The translations under genes were made by a program, and so were the position numbers. From Sclerotinia nivalis (lineage: Eukaryota; Ascomycota; Leotiomycetes; Helotiales; Sclerotiniaceae): DNA of 64,000 nucleotides. Below are positions 35,267 through 49,546 of this stretch, in pieces. Each line of letters opens with the position of its first letter. Position 1 is the first letter of the stretch. The stretch is from contig JAPEIS010000004.1 of assembly GCA_029531795.1 (NCBI GenBank), forward strand, positions 1,674,001-1,738,000, in the 5' to 3' direction. Under the pieces are notes generated by a model, which did no database searches, was not told the origin of the DNA, and saw only the letters and a program-made list of their open reading frames with translations.

Positions 35267-38200
35267 ATGAGTGCACAGCACGCGCGCCCACCCACCCGAC
35301 GACCTCCTCTTGGAGAAGCAACTCGGCGGGTCAACAACAATCAATCGGATAGCAGAAAGTTACAATCGAAATCTATACCAACAAATCATGATAGTTTACG
35401 ACAAGACGGTTTACTACAAGTTTACAACCAGGCTTCTGCTTCTCCAAGCGAACAATATTCATACCGTGACGATCCTCGAATGGGATCTCCTGTGTCCAAT
35501 GTCGTCAATCCTAGGCTCTCTGCTATATCGAAAGAGGCTGCGACGGATTCCAAACGAAGTTCCCAAATTTCGACCGCATCTTCCGCTGCTTCCGATGGTA
35601 AGAACATCAAGAAGTTTATTGGTCCTTGGAAGCTGGGTAAAACCTTAGGGGAGGGTGCAACGGCACGGGTACGTCTTGCAAAGAACAAAAATACACATCA
35701 AATGGCAGCTATCAAGATCGTCCAAAAGAAAAATGCCCAGTTGTCTCAGGCGGGAAGTCTTGCAAACCTGGAACATTCGGAACAGCTACGTGATGAAGGC
35801 GATGGAGTGCGGAGGATGCCTGTGGGCATTGAGAGAGAGGTGGCAATCATGAAGCTTATCCAGCACCCGAATATCATGAAGATTTATGACATTTGGGAGA
35901 ATCGTACCGAAATGTAAGCTCCATTTCCAATTCGAGTTAAAACAGCCTCTAACAATGAGCAGATATTTAGTTCTTGAATATGTTGACAATGGCGAGCTTT
36001 TCGCTCAAATCGCAAACAATGGAAGACTGTCCGAAGAGGTCGCAATGAAGTATTTTCGACAACTTTTGAGTGCTCTGGGATATTGCCACTCATACAATAT
36101 CTGCCATCGAGACTTGAAACCCGAAAACATCTTGGTTACATCGACTGGAGACATCAAAATCGCGGACTTTGGGATGGCTGCGCTACATCAAGGCCCAGAT
36201 CACAAATTAAGAACTTCTTGTGGAAGCCCACATTATGCTGCACCGGAACTAGTTGGCGGACAAAAATACCGCGGGGACAAGGTTGATATATGGAGCCTGG
36301 GCGTGATTCTCTATGCTAGTTTATGTGGACGACTCCCATTCGACGTTGAGGGTGTTGGCAATGATAGGGATCGTCTTAATCCGTTACTCAGCAAAATTCG
36401 AAAAGGAACCTATGAAATGGCCCCAGAATTCACCAAAGAGGCCGCAAATCTAATTTGGAGAATATTGCAAATAAATCCAAAGGAGAGAATTGAGCTCAAA
36501 CAAATCTGGAAGCACCCTGTGGTTAGGAAGTACGATTATTTGGACAACCTTGGTGGCGGTGAAAGCCTCCCATCTCTTAACCTGAATGATTGCGGACAGC
36601 CAGTGCTATGCCGAAGCGATGTTGACAAGGATTTGTTGAGGCAACTGTGGTCCATGTGGCATGCATACTCCGAAGATCAACTTATTGAAGCACTTTTGAG
36701 TCAGAAGTGGGTTACCTCTGCTACTTTGGTTTCTATTATGTATATGCTAATGACCACATAGACCCAACGAGCAAAAGCTCTTCTATACCTTACTGTTAAG
36801 ATATAGAGATGCCCAGCTTGAAAACTACGAACCCGAGCTGAATTATTCCAACAGTGACTATCATCACATCAGACCACCCACATTGACAAAAACATATTCT
36901 ACCTGTCACTTCCCATCACAGACAGGACAGGGACATCGCCGCCAACAGCCTTCCAGGTTTACTGTAGTTAGTAATAGATCCGAGCACACTTACGATCCTT
37001 TCAATGCTTCTCGGCCACAGCACCTTGATTCTTGCAGATCTGATGATCAGATCAAGGTTACTGTTCATGCCCCTCAGAATGACGAACATAGCCGGTACAG
37101 ACCAACCTCTCGAATGTCAACTTCCAGGTCCGTCAGCGATCGGGGTAGACTACAGAAGCCCGTATCTCGGGTATATGCGTCCCGCAGTTCACTTGCTAGC
37201 TCTACACGAAGTCGAGGAAGTGCTCCTTTCCGAGCTACAGTAGGACATAAACGTGGCGTGGATTTCTCACACATCAGGAGACGATCATTGAGTAGTCAAA
37301 ATATCATATCCGGGAATAGTCCGTTAGGTTCCACGGGAGGACGGGCAGTAGGAGCTGATGATGGAGCCTCTCTACGTCCTGATTTTGAGCATTCTACCTC
37401 AACACGTTACATCCGATCGAGAAAGCCACAATCAACTAGTACAAAGATTACTACTACTACCATACAAAAATCAGGACGGGGCAGTATATTATGGAAAGAA
37501 GATGTACGTCAATTGAGCAGCAGCTTGGCCAAAGACTGCGATGAAGCATTCAATAGATCTACTGTCGTTCCTTCAAATGGCTCCCAGAACAAGTCACGAT
37601 TTTCTGTGACCCCAAGCATGGCTACTCGTAATCCATCGCCTATAATCAATGTGTCAGAGACAGTTCGAAAGGCCAAACACGATTCTCTAGACTTACGGCC
37701 ACTACCCCCACCACCTGCTCGATCAGATTCTGTCAAGAAGGAACTCTTAGAAGCACGCAAGCAAGCTACACTTCGTCTGACTTCCGGAGAAGATTCGCCT
37801 GGATACATAGATCGCATGGTATCACATATTGATCGTCTAATATTGCCTCCATCTCAATCCCCTTTGCAAACACGCCAAGATCGTCGAATAGTGTCTGCAC
37901 CCGCGGATACGAAACAGAGGAATGTTACCCGACCATTACCTGCGATCAATGAGGCATATGCAGAAGAGCTATCTCCCCGAAAGGTCGAATCTGATCGCAT
38001 TGCATCAGCTCCCGAACCTCGTACATTGAAGAAGAATTCAAACTATTTTAATGAGAGAGAAACAATTCGGGTAGTCGATGCCTCTGCTGCATCTTTTAGT
38101 CCTGTCAAAGCTCCAGCGCCACTCACGATCCGAAAGAAAAGCTCGCAAGGTGGTCAAACGAAGACCAAAATGGGACAATCAGGACCAGAGCCTCTCGACA

Positions 38201-39238
38201 GCTCTCTCAGGAACCAATCATCTGGTCTGGGATTGCGACAACAATATTCTGCCGGATCCAAGGTGGATGTTGGTCCAGAATTATCTCGTATTGATGAGGA
38301 CTCCAACATGGACGATTCATTTGCTCAAGAGAGTAACGCGGGCACCATAGTAAAGAAGCGTTCCGGTTGGTTTAGACGCAACTCCAAAGCCAGCGATGAG
38401 GGCGAATCTAGAAGTTCCTCAATTGTAGGAAATGACACCATGCTATCCCAGTCATCAAGCAAGAGTGGTGGCCGGAGGTCAGAGCCAGAAGGCCTTCCAC
38501 CAATGCCACGACCAAAGAAAAAGGGATTCAATCTTGGTAGGCTCTTTAAGAAAAAACAACCAAAAACCGGAATGACTGTTGCTAGTAAGTATAAGTTGAA
38601 TTGTTTGACATTGATAGTACTGATAGGTTGATAGCAAACGATATGTTCGACGAGGATATGAGTATTCAAGATTCTATTGCAGATCCTCGACAACATCGCC
38701 TAAACCGTGCACAACAGAGCGCGAGAGCACGCCAGATCGAGCCTCAACAAAACTGGCTAGCCAAGTTATTCCATGTGAAGCCCGCTTCGAAATTTATTTG
38801 TTTCTCCGTTTCGAAACGTGCCGCAAGATTAGAGATCGCCAAGGTACTCAAAGACTGGAAAAGATATGGCATTAAAGATGTTCAGGTCGATAAACAAAGG
38901 AACATAGTCTTTGGCAAAGTTGGCGCAGACAACTGTAAGTTCCTACTTCCGAATCATATGGAATATTTCACTGACATCACATAGTCTTGAATTTGAAAGA
39001 GGTCTCGTTCGCCGCCGAGATCTTGACTGTTTTCGAGCATTTGGATCGTGGCAGGAAAACCAACCTGGCTGTAGCACGAATTACACAGGAAAGAGGTGCA
39101 GCAAGCAGCTTTCATAAAGTTGTGGAAACTCTTGATTCTGTCCTACAAGTTCGTGGAGTTCTCGTCATGGATGAAGAAAAGAAGAGAATGATGGTGAGGA
39201 CAGTTAACTCCATGATAACAGACACCGTTATTTCTTAG
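35267..39238 (+). CDS. Gin4/Hsl1/Kcc4-type (Nim1-related) serine/threonine kinase
   Basis: Five exons (35267..35913, 35963..36706, 36762..38584, 38635..38934, 38985..39238) give 1255 residues. The kinase domain spans about 118-400: Gly loop GEGATARV (128-135), catalytic Lys-150, HRDLKPEN from 264, DFG at 284-286, SCGSPHYAAPE ending at 311. All key residues are present. A long Ser/Arg-rich disordered middle carries Pro-rich and KKRSGWFRR-type basic segments. The last ~140 residues (KFICFSVSKRAARLEIAKVL, VFGKVGADNFLNL) look like the fungal KA1 membrane-binding domain. Yeast relatives sit at the septin collar and regulate Swe1 and septin organisation; a septum/bud-neck-type role is inferred. Introns are 49-55 nt. 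The fourth exon's acceptor is the only nearby AG that avoids a stop. Confidence 0.93.
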
Positions 39239-42200
39239 TCTCCAACCTCATGGAGTCTACCCATTTTCGATATTCGATATCGTTAATACCCCGATTTGGA
39301 CATTTTGCGTATGGGGATATATTTCTCTACGCTCGCTTGAGATTGGACATTCTCGAAATCCAGGTTTAACATACAGCAGTATTTGGATGACACCTGCTTC
39401 TTTTTTGTAGATATACCATGTTCAGTATAGTGAGTTTCTTTGGCATTTGCATGGAGCGGTGGATATTTTGAGTTGCTTTGCTTTGATGGAGTTGTAAAAA
39501 GTAACGTAATATTCATCATAGCGAAAATGGAGTAGAAATAATGATAGATGGAGGTTCCAAGGCGGTCAGAGTTGATTACGAAAAGAAGAGAAAGCGTTCA
39601 GAGTTGTTGATTTCTTTACTTTGAAATAGGGGAAAATGGGTTCTTTTCGCTTATGTACTTAAAGAAATATCAATTTCTTTGATTCATATTGAGAGTTCTA
39701 CGGTTGTGATTTTTTCTGGTTTTTGTGAATTTGACGATCTTACGGAACAGAACAAGAGTAACGAGAAAAAACCAGATGTTGCTGGCTACCAGAGTCAATT
39801 GATTTTACTCAACATCACAACTTCTTAAAGTCAAGGTGGGAAAGTGGACCCTAAAATGCACTGGAGTATACCGCTACTTGACAAATTTTCTACTTCATTC
39901 AAACCCACCACCGAGGGATACACAGCAAATCTGACCCTCTTCCTTACTTCTACCTCGTTCGGGCACAGAATGAAGGTAGAATTAACGTAAAGTCGATTTG
40001 ACCTTGATTTATGACCATGCCGATGACTTCAATACAAACGTTTAATAAGTTCCTTTTCCCTTACTAAAACCTACGTAAGATCTTACAATCCCCGCACCCA
40101 CTCGCTAATTTTCCTTCAACTCCGTATTTTAATTTTTCAAGCATTATATTCATACACCACACAAATAAATTAATTACCTATCATCGTATTTTAAATTTAT
40201 AATAACAAAAAGCAAACTATCTATCCCCTCACTAACCATTGCACCGCCCATCGCACACAAAATCAAATAGTCCCAGCAATCCGGTTAGTGGCGTGCGTGC
40301 GAAGTACGTGCGTGCATTAGGCTTTTTTTTTTGGCTTTTGCCCACCTGCCGCCACAGCATCCACACCTTAAAAATAGCACTAAGAAAGTACAATTCACTA
40401 GTTATCATTATCCCTAGGAATCACACATGCGGCACGCGATTATCAGCCCAGGTATTTGAATTTTCCGATACTGCATGGATTTAGTGCCCTCTTTAGTTTT
40501 CTCTTTAGTGTAGAATACTAGGAACAAGTGTCGGTTTTAGCTCCTGGCTGGATTAGTTGGTACGAGTACGACCACTAGAATCACGTATGGGTTGACTAGT
40601 TCCGCGGTTTTTCGGGGGAGTGGGATGGTTTTAGTTGGATGGCTATGCGTGATCCACCATCTGATACACGTTAACTTTACCGATGAGATGGGAATTGGAA
40701 TTGTGAAGAATAAATGGTACTTGCGCGGAATAGAGCAGAGAGGGAGGAAGCGATTTCCCGAGGCTAAATTAGAGATAGTAGTTGATGGATCTAGAATCTA
40801 TAGCTGTAGAGATCTAGAGTCGGTGTATTGGCGGAGCAAGCTTGGGATTGAGATTGAGATTGAGATTGAATTTCCAGATAGTTGGAAAGGAAGCGAGGTT
40901 TACACTAGTAAGTTCCCGTTTTCTCCTTATTCTTCGTTTTGGGGTATGTATTTAGGGATTTGCTTGCATGTGTACGTATACACAGTATGTAATGCCAATT
41001 TCATCATAGGGCTGTGCAAGAACAAATATGAAGCCTGACATAGTAAGTGCTGAAGAAGGTGCACGTACACTCCGCGCTATAGTAGTAGGTGGGGAGTATG
41101 GGGTCATGAACAGACAAAGCACTTGTCTGGATTATTGCTAGTGGGTGGCCACTACAGAAGCTTCCTATTACCAAAACAGCCATGTGCCGGTTATTAGACT
41201 TTTTATGCCTGCGCCTGTGCTTTTGTCTGTGCTGCATCTGGTATGCGTGTTGGTAGTAGGTAGTATGTGTACCGGACTGATGGATTGTGGAAGATGCTAG
41301 GCAAGCTGCCTAGTGAAATCGTGGACTTGGAGCTGTATGATTGATGGATGGTATGCGCACATCTTACCTGGGAATTCCCACACTTCACAGAAACCTTTCC
41401 CAGATTTGTTGATTTATGAGCTAGTTTTGTTCTTGGTGATGAGTCCTTGGTGTAATGTTTGATGGAAGTTGACAGTTGTGATCGGAGTTGAGGTAAACGG
41501 AATTCTCCTATATCTTTCACGTAAACTTGATATGTTGATTTATCAGAAAGGGCTAAATACAAACTACTTATTTTTAGTGGAATGATCGATATGTGGATTT
41601 CCCGAGTGTCGTTCCTAGAGTCCAATCACTGTCAAACATATTCTCCCACGTTCCGGTGGTTTGGATAGAGGGGTAACTAGAGAGGTAATTGCCGTTCTCC
41701 TCATTCCAGCCTTATTTAGTGCTCTCATCAAATGTGGATGTGTATGGCCGAAATGGGAAGTTTTCGACCGTGTTGGGAAGCTGGGCGGGAATTGAAATTG
41801 CGTGATTGATAGCAGGCATTGACAAGTTGGAGGAGTATTGAGAATTCCTGCAACTATTCTCTTTTCGCATAAACAAGAGAACATATATCAGCATCTTTCT
41901 TTTTTAGCCTCGAGTACTCAAATATTTGAACTAAACTCAACTTCTCATCTTGAGCTCTTGGAGCAAATTACCTATCAGCAATACTAGAAAGAGTTAAACG
42001 AGACTAGCAGCTTGCCATAGAATCTCCCTCGTTCATATCCCACTGTGCACATTACATTTCCATCTCCCTCCTCAAAAGCAACTAGCAAATCCTCAAGCCG
42101 ATCAGCTGCTGATGCAGGTGCAAATAAACTTTTGTTGCATCTCTCACCCCAATCTATTCTTGGTTCCGTAACATAAATGATCCTTCGTAATATCAACAAT

Positions 42201-45000
42201 GGTATTCTACATATTCTCTGTGGCTATCTTGGTTTAACACTAACAAAACCCGCGCCAGATAAACTTCACATCACAAGGCTTTCTATCGAGGGATTCTCTA
42301 TTCATTCGAAGATCATTACGCCCGCTAAATTCAGGGGAAATCATCAAGTGATGAAGAAAGGCGCACACCTCACGAATTTCCGTTTCGGGACCCGAATCCC
42401 CTCGGCACCAATTTTCACTTCCACTTCCGATATTGCAACACAGTAGAATATCTAAATAGAAGCTTTAAGAATAATTAAGATGACAAATATCAGAACAAAA
42501 TTTCGACTATCCATCCTTCCATAACATACATGACTGCCTATCCATATGCATCTACGTACTCCTTCTCGAAGCAAGTAGCAGCACATCCGTTACGTATACG
42601 CCCAAATCATACTTTAAAACGCCATGCACAATTCGCCGTTATCAGCCCATTCATTCCACTACTGTCAGGTGTCGCGGAAGGCTTTGCACCGCTCTCTGCA
42701 GGTATACACGGTGCGGCTGACTTATCTTATGGCGTTATTTCCATTGGAGAATAAATTGAACCTCAGACTTGGGTTGGGATTATTGGGTTTGAGACCGGTA
42801 CTTTCCTTTGCATACGTGCGTGACTTGTCGGAATGTGTGGGTTGATGTTGGCGCGGTGTCATAGGATGGATTTCATAATTTTTGCCAATTGCAAGACGGT
42901 TTTAGTGTGGTATATGTTTGGGATATATAGAAGCGGGACATTATTTGCAAAGGACGTAGAATACAACAACGCTGAACCTTGAAGTATCACAGTGAGCACC
43001 CGCATCTATCTGTCAGTTTTACTCAGTTTCTCGTCCTTTCAGCTCTTGCCCCGCAATCAAGCTGTCAAATTACACAACGGAGTATCCATCTCATGATTTC
43101 TCTTCATCACCACAACGTGGTTCCTGCTTTGACATGGATGATATGCTCTTTCTTTCATGCTTTTCATTTTCCTTCACAGATATCAATGTAAAAAATTATA
43201 CCCGACGAAGCAAACCTTGCGAAAGAGTATAACAGTAACAACGGAATATTAATTACATAGCTATACTATTGACTCAATCCGGGAGTCTGGACTAGTCTAG
43301 TGGTACCGGTTCAATAACATTTGCAGCCGCAAATGTCATTTTGTAGGTATCAGGTACCTTTGTAACGTCAACGCTGCAGCTATATTCTGTGTTCTTTGTA
43401 CTTGGGTAACATGTATCTATTTGTAGGAACTCTTTCCATTAATCCCCGGTGTATCTATTGACGCCTACTTAGGTACCCAGATAAATTCCGATGCTAAAGT
43501 AAAATGAGAATATTCCGAATATCAAAATGCGATCTCACAGGAAGTTGTTGGGGGCGAAGAATAAGCGGTATGTATAATACATTACTGAAACATTCCCGTT
43601 GCACAAAAATATCCCGATTCTGCTATGATCTGTTGAGGTGAGAAAAGCACCCTTAATTAATCATCCATCTGCATCTGGGTTTCTCCGCTCCAAGGGAATC
43701 TTATTTCCCACTCAAGCAGCACTATCCACCAAAATTGCAGCCTAAAAGCCGTGCATGTACAATACACATGGCATTCCAGGATGCTTTAATGACAACCATC
43801 AAATCATTTCTGCAGTGAAAAAAGAGTCTCGAATCTGGTGTCACCGTCGTATGAATCCTGACCTGTAGCTATTAACAGCATATCATTGGGATCCAGCGCC
43901 AAGATACATTTTTGCTTATTATTGATCTTCTTGCAGGAGGGGAATGTACGCGGCTCCTCATGTAATGTCACTTCGCTCAGAGCTTCGCACTAGCAGGGAA
44001 CCTGCAGGCGATTTTCATGTAAGTCTTCGGAGCTCAAACTTGGGAAGTAAGCAGAGCAGACAAGGCACGCTCGCGGTAGATATCCTGTGGCTGGGTGATA
44101 TAATTGTACAGTGGTAATCATAAGCTCAGGAGAAAGATTCCGAAATGCTGTGATACATACCTGACACTTTCAAGAAAATTTCCATGTCACTCTTCTGGAA
44201 GTCCCATGGATATTTTAGAGGACCGGTAACCTTACGGCAGAAAGCCATTGATGGAAAGGTGGAAAGGTGGAAAGCTAAAAAAAACCTCAGATGTGGGATA
44301 TCGTGAACCACATGATATGCCACATCCGCTTTGCTGGGAAGGGCTGGTGAGAAAAAGCAAGATGGATGGTATCGCTTACGTCTCCACCAAACCCTTCTAT
44401 CTACTTGTGCATACATACGGTATGTAAAGCATGCATCGAGAAAACTGCAATGCGCAAGCCGGTTACCGAATGGGGTAGAGGGGAAGCGTGTTTGCAGTTA
44501 CGAATGTAAGCTGAAAATCTTTAGAGCATGTCTATGTTGTATATTTTAGCGAATCTACATATTGTAGATTCCTAGGTAGGTAGTGCTTAAAGGATTTTAG
44601 ACTTGAGTGGGATTTTTAGATAGGCTATGTGTTTATGTGCGGTGATCAGAATATGGATAATGGTAATCATCCTGCTCGTATCATCCTACCATTGTTAGCT
44701 AGTCAAATTACTAGGTATTCATCGATCTCATCATCTTTCCCTCCAAGAAATGATTTAATTGGTGTTGATGGAAAATCGGGAAAGGGAGAATAGAGCAATT
44801 GCAAGCAAAGCCGATCAATCGGATCAATCCAGACACTAAATGTTGGTGATACAGAAAAACGGGAAGTTTTCTTGGTTTCCCCTCCCTTCGTTTTTACGTT
44901 AGGCATCAGTATCCAGGGTATAGATCCCGTTCTGATGGAAGAAGCCAAACCCGTCTTACTATTTTTGATACTTCAGTCGGTGCATACCAAAAAAAAACGA
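39239..45000. other. gene desert, first part
   Basis: No supported gene. Candidate ORFs reach 148 codons (40592-41038), with no recognisable domain and a low-complexity GAGATT repeat inside. The start holds the kinase 3' flank. Confidence 0.5.
40849..40869. repeat. (GAGATT)n short tandem repeat
   Basis: About three to four GAGATT units in tandem. They create an Ile-Glu-Ile-Glu stretch in an ORF that I do not accept as a gene. Confidence 0.7.
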
Positions 45001-45182
45001 AGAGAAGGAGGAAAAATGTCCGCGTGAATTGCTGGGTAATCTAACGGTCAAAAAATTGTACATTCCCCGTTTTCTATCCCTAGATCCATATCTAGCAAAT
45101 CTAATACGCTTGTTCGTGCTCAACAAGATAGGAAAGAATTCAAGGTAGGTTGATCAATACTTGATACGACTTAGTTTTCTCA

Positions 45183-45221
45183 TTCATAATTCACCCCTTC
45201 ATTCACCCCTTCATTCACCCC
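45183..45221. repeat. 12-bp repeat TTCATTCACCCC
   Basis: About three tandem copies of a 12-bp unit TTCATTCACCCC, the first slightly altered. Confidence 0.75.
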
Positions 45222-48200
45222 GGAATTTAGCGACCACTTTTACCTCGACCGTTCCTGTTGGAATATAAATATTATGGGGTTTATTTTGATGCCACGGTAG
45301 GGGTAATGATAGGGAGCCATAAGCCGCAATGTGTAGCGACTGTACCCCAAATTAAATCTGAAGCCCACATACCATCGATCGTTCGTCGCCTCTATCGTCA
45401 ATTGATGATTGTGGAAACGGATAGCGAGAATACTACCTACCTACTTCATATATCAATGATGAAAGAATACAAGGTACGTACATACCGGTGTTGTAAAAAA
45501 TCAGGGACTGACTGTACTTTGAAACGTGGCACAGAAGAACCTAAGAAGCTCTGGGGAACTCCACAAATTTACCTATCTTCCGTAGATTATTGAGAAGATG
45601 CTTATTGGTATTTGGTCTTTTTTGTTGCTGTAGTACCTGCCTTGTATGGGTTTTTGCTGCGAATGGGTGTGTACAGGGTACCATTTCAGTCGAGGTTGGT
45701 TGGTACTGTTACCTTTATTGATTCAATCATTAATTGACACTCCAATTTTTCCCATCTCCTTTTTTCCCATCCCCTTTTCCCCATCTTCCCAATTAGCCAA
45801 AACATTGAACATCTAAGGCAAGTAAATACCTCATTATCTATCATATTACATACAAGCTCTAAACCATACATCTCCTTCATATTGTATATCGCAATATCAA
45901 TATCAAAAACAAAAAATTGTAGAAGATTCAAACAAGCGGTCTAGACCCCCATCTATCGCATCAGAGACCCATCAGCCCCCAATCAGGTAAAATAAACGAT
46001 TCAGCCAATCGCACGCCCCAGAGGTCACCGAGCGAACATTACTGAATACCGATACTGTACATCAAATCATTTGTACTTTCCTGTACAATATATGCTCTCG
46101 CTAAATGAAGATTCGGATCTGAAAGGGCAATGTCCATGTTTAGCGGGGTGAGCTGAAGTTCATAGTCACGTATTAGGTCATGGAAGAGGGTACAGTATAA
46201 TAGGTTCAGGGTTACCGGTAGACATTGATTTATTTGTGTCTATGCCAAGTTCTTTCTATAGAATGAAGGGATGTTTCGCTTGATGGATAGATAGATAGAT
46301 GGGATGTTCGACAGAAGAGCAGCTGAAAGGTGCTTCAGGATCATTGAACGCTGCCTGATCATAGCGAGGTCATCTGAATATTTTAAGAAGGGATGGATAT
46401 TCCTCGCTGTTGAGTTTAATCAAGTGAAATCTGAAATCTAAAGAAGTGAGATAAGAAGATAGTAAAAGCATACTGCGATGATCAATACTTAAAGGATTAT
46501 TCAACATCCTCAAACAGATGACTAACTCCATGGCCATGATCCCATCGTCTAATTCAAACCTCATTTGCTTCCATTGTAAAATAGTACATCTATAACCTAC
46601 TCTCCCTACACTAATTCCAGTAACGAGTAAGCCATGAGAACCGTACATGGAACCAGCATTAATGTGGATGGTCCCCGAAGCTTGAAGACGCCAATGAATT
46701 AGACCCCTGGTCAGTGCGTCCCTAAACATTCCAGATCGGCCTTTTCTTTCTTTTTTTATCCTGAGAAATGATCCCACTAAGATTTTCGACCACATTTTGG
46801 TGTTGTTTTACTGGGATAAGTTTTCTTTCTAAATGTTTTCTAAACAGGAACAAATTCAAATAGTCACCGTAACTTCGTACGAGATTGCGAGTACCGTCAA
46901 TCCTAAAGGGAAGATATGAGTAGTAATGGAATGATAATTTGAGAATCTAGTCATGATAATGATGCCATGAACACGAACACGAAGCTATCTTGACGAAGGA
47001 CAAAGTATCGGATATTTTCTTTTGTCACCACACATGTCTTTGACAACTTCCTAGATTGTCTTAGCTGATAATTACTCCAACTTTTGCCTCCTCAACAGTA
47101 CGGGGAATCTATCCCAAAAAACCATTCGAGAGCGCCACGTATGCATCTCATTCGTTCAAAGAAGCGCTTGGGAAATGATAAAATCTCAAGCATACTTATA
47201 CGACTGTTCATCAAAAATGATAGAAAAATATCCAAGATTGGCATACAGAGTACATGATGTCGCTAAACCGTACGATGGCCCTGGTCTTGTACCTGCAAGC
47301 TGCAGATTTCCTCGAGTCCGATGCTCATGTCCAGATCTTTTCCCATTCTCCGAATGCTGTACAGGATGAAGCAAGCAAGCAAGGGAAAATTACTGTACCA
47401 CGTGAATGATACATAGGAGGGTCTGGTCTATTGACTTGGTCGTGTACCCAAGTTTGTTCACTATTCCAGGATAGGTTATTGATTAGATAAATTAAAGACT
47501 AGATAGAGTAGATACCGTAGATTAATGACTAGATATATATAGTAATGATTTCAACAAAAAGACCCGTATGATACGCATCGCAAAAAGAAGCTACAGCCAT
47601 CAATCTCACACGCAGCCAGAACTCTGGGAAACCTTAACTCTTAGCATCAAGATAAAAGCGCAGTTCAATTCGACCCAGACGTTTTCCCGCATTTCTCCCC
47701 AAGTCCCAAAGGTTAGCTTTTTCTTCTTCTTCCCTCTTTTTCTCACGCCTTGGCTTCAAGCCGCCCGAGCTAAATTGTTCAGCCAGAACGCCTTTGGGAC
47801 ACTCGCATACGCCGAGAAGATTTTCTGGGGGTAGGATCCTGGTAATTGAACATGGGAATGGCGTGCGAGCTAGCTCGATGAGATTATCCTGGTTCAACTG
47901 TATTTTTTTTCATGCGAAACCTTTTTCAGGTAATCTCGTGGATTCGAGCCGACGGGGTGTGTATTTGTATGGGGATATTATAATGGTTTCGAAGATGAAT
48001 TTGGAAGTCGTTGGACAAAATTTCTGGGAAGTAGCTAATGTTAATGAAATTGAGCGATACGATACAATACAATACAATACCGACTATCTCTTCCCACGGA
48101 GAAGTCCCAGTATCTATCCCGTCTTTTCATCAGATGATATAAAGTCAAGCTTTTCATTAACTACTCTCGTACATTTAGACTTTAAGTAGAAAGTAGAAAA

Positions 48201-48237
48201 GGAGAATCGATTAAAAGCAATGCGATGCACAGGCAGG

Positions 48238-48246
48238 TACTCCGTA
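48238..48246. repeat. TACTCCGTA motif copy
   Basis: An exact copy of the recurring 9-mer, 2.3 kb upstream of the FlbC-like ATG. Confidence 0.6.
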
Positions 48247-49517
48247 TAATATCACCAATGACCAAATGAAATCCTTGTTTATCGCATAAGGAAAAAGACA
48301 AAAGTAAAGGGAAAGGAAAAGATAAGACTTAAGACGAATAATAAATACCTAGATAATATTCAAGCAATTATAAGTACAAAATGTTACTTTTCTCCGATAC
48401 TGTACGATCGTGATGCAAATTCAATTTTTACAAATAGAACCCTACCAATACTGAAAGGGAGAATAGGAAAGTAGAATTTGGATGCGATCATCCTCTAATC
48501 TCGACGATTTTGCAGAACGTAAGCACTTTAAAATTTATTCAGCAGCAATCCTTGAACATGGTAAGAAACACAGCAAAGCACAGCTGTTGAAATTCGAGCC
48601 CAAAATCCGATTCAAGTTCAAGCTGTTGAACAAATAGAGAAAGACGAGACGAGACGAAGCGAAAGATAATCTGATCCCTAATCCATCCATCCTATAATCA
48701 TACATGCAGTTACAATCTAGGCCATTATATCATCTAAGAAGTAATTAATATTCCATCCTATTGCATATCAATCCTATGTATCTCTTTCAAGTAATATAAG
48801 AAAGAACCCCTTCATTCGATCTCATCTTGGATCCAGCTTGCCTACTCGTCCGATCGACCTGCGCTTCCACATATCCGGGCGTCAGTACATACATATCCAG
48901 ATAACATACACAGAGCTGGGCATCGCATCGCATATAGGATCCGGATATCCCCTACAGGGTCAATATCGAAAATCTTCGGCTCAACCACCGACCCAAGACC
49001 TGATACATACGTACATTCATACATATTACATATCCATATAAGAAAAAGTATTCTATCAAGACCAATACTTAGCTATCTGTCATATCAAGCAGTCAAATCA
49101 ATATCACACTATACTAGAACGGAATCTATCACTCCCATTATTATCGGCACTATCCCACATTGAGAAACAATCACGTTAAACCTTGAAGCTTCGCCCAATC
49201 CCCAAAACTAATTCCAACAACCACACTACTTGCAATTACTCAAATCAAATCAACAACGCTAACAGCTTAAACTACCATCAAACTTCTCTACCCCAGATCC
49301 CTACCGCTTCCCTCGCTCAAAATTTAATCAATCCACGCTCCGTCCCAGTCGCGGTCGCAGCACCTCATCCATCCATGACTTATTCCACTCTAGTTCATTT
49401 TTCACAGCCATACCCAAGTAACCTAGCTTCGGAGGTACCCAGTCCCATGCAAATCCATATCACACTAAATTAATCCAATCGCCCCAAGCTCGAAACTCTC
49501 TTTTATTATTTGGTACG

Positions 49518-49546
49518 CAGCACAGCACAGCACAGCACAGCACAGC
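49518..49546. repeat. (CACAG)n microsatellite
   Basis: Five CACAG pentanucleotide units in tandem, about 1 kb upstream of the FlbC-like start codon. Confidence 0.85.

Noticed and set aside
40592..41038. 148-codon ORF on the + strand
   Set aside because: No domain, contains a GAGATT microsatellite and odd composition; probably chance.
46370..46795. 141-codon ORF on the minus strand
   Set aside because: No recognisable domain or conserved start context; located in a gene desert. Not excluded, but unsupported.
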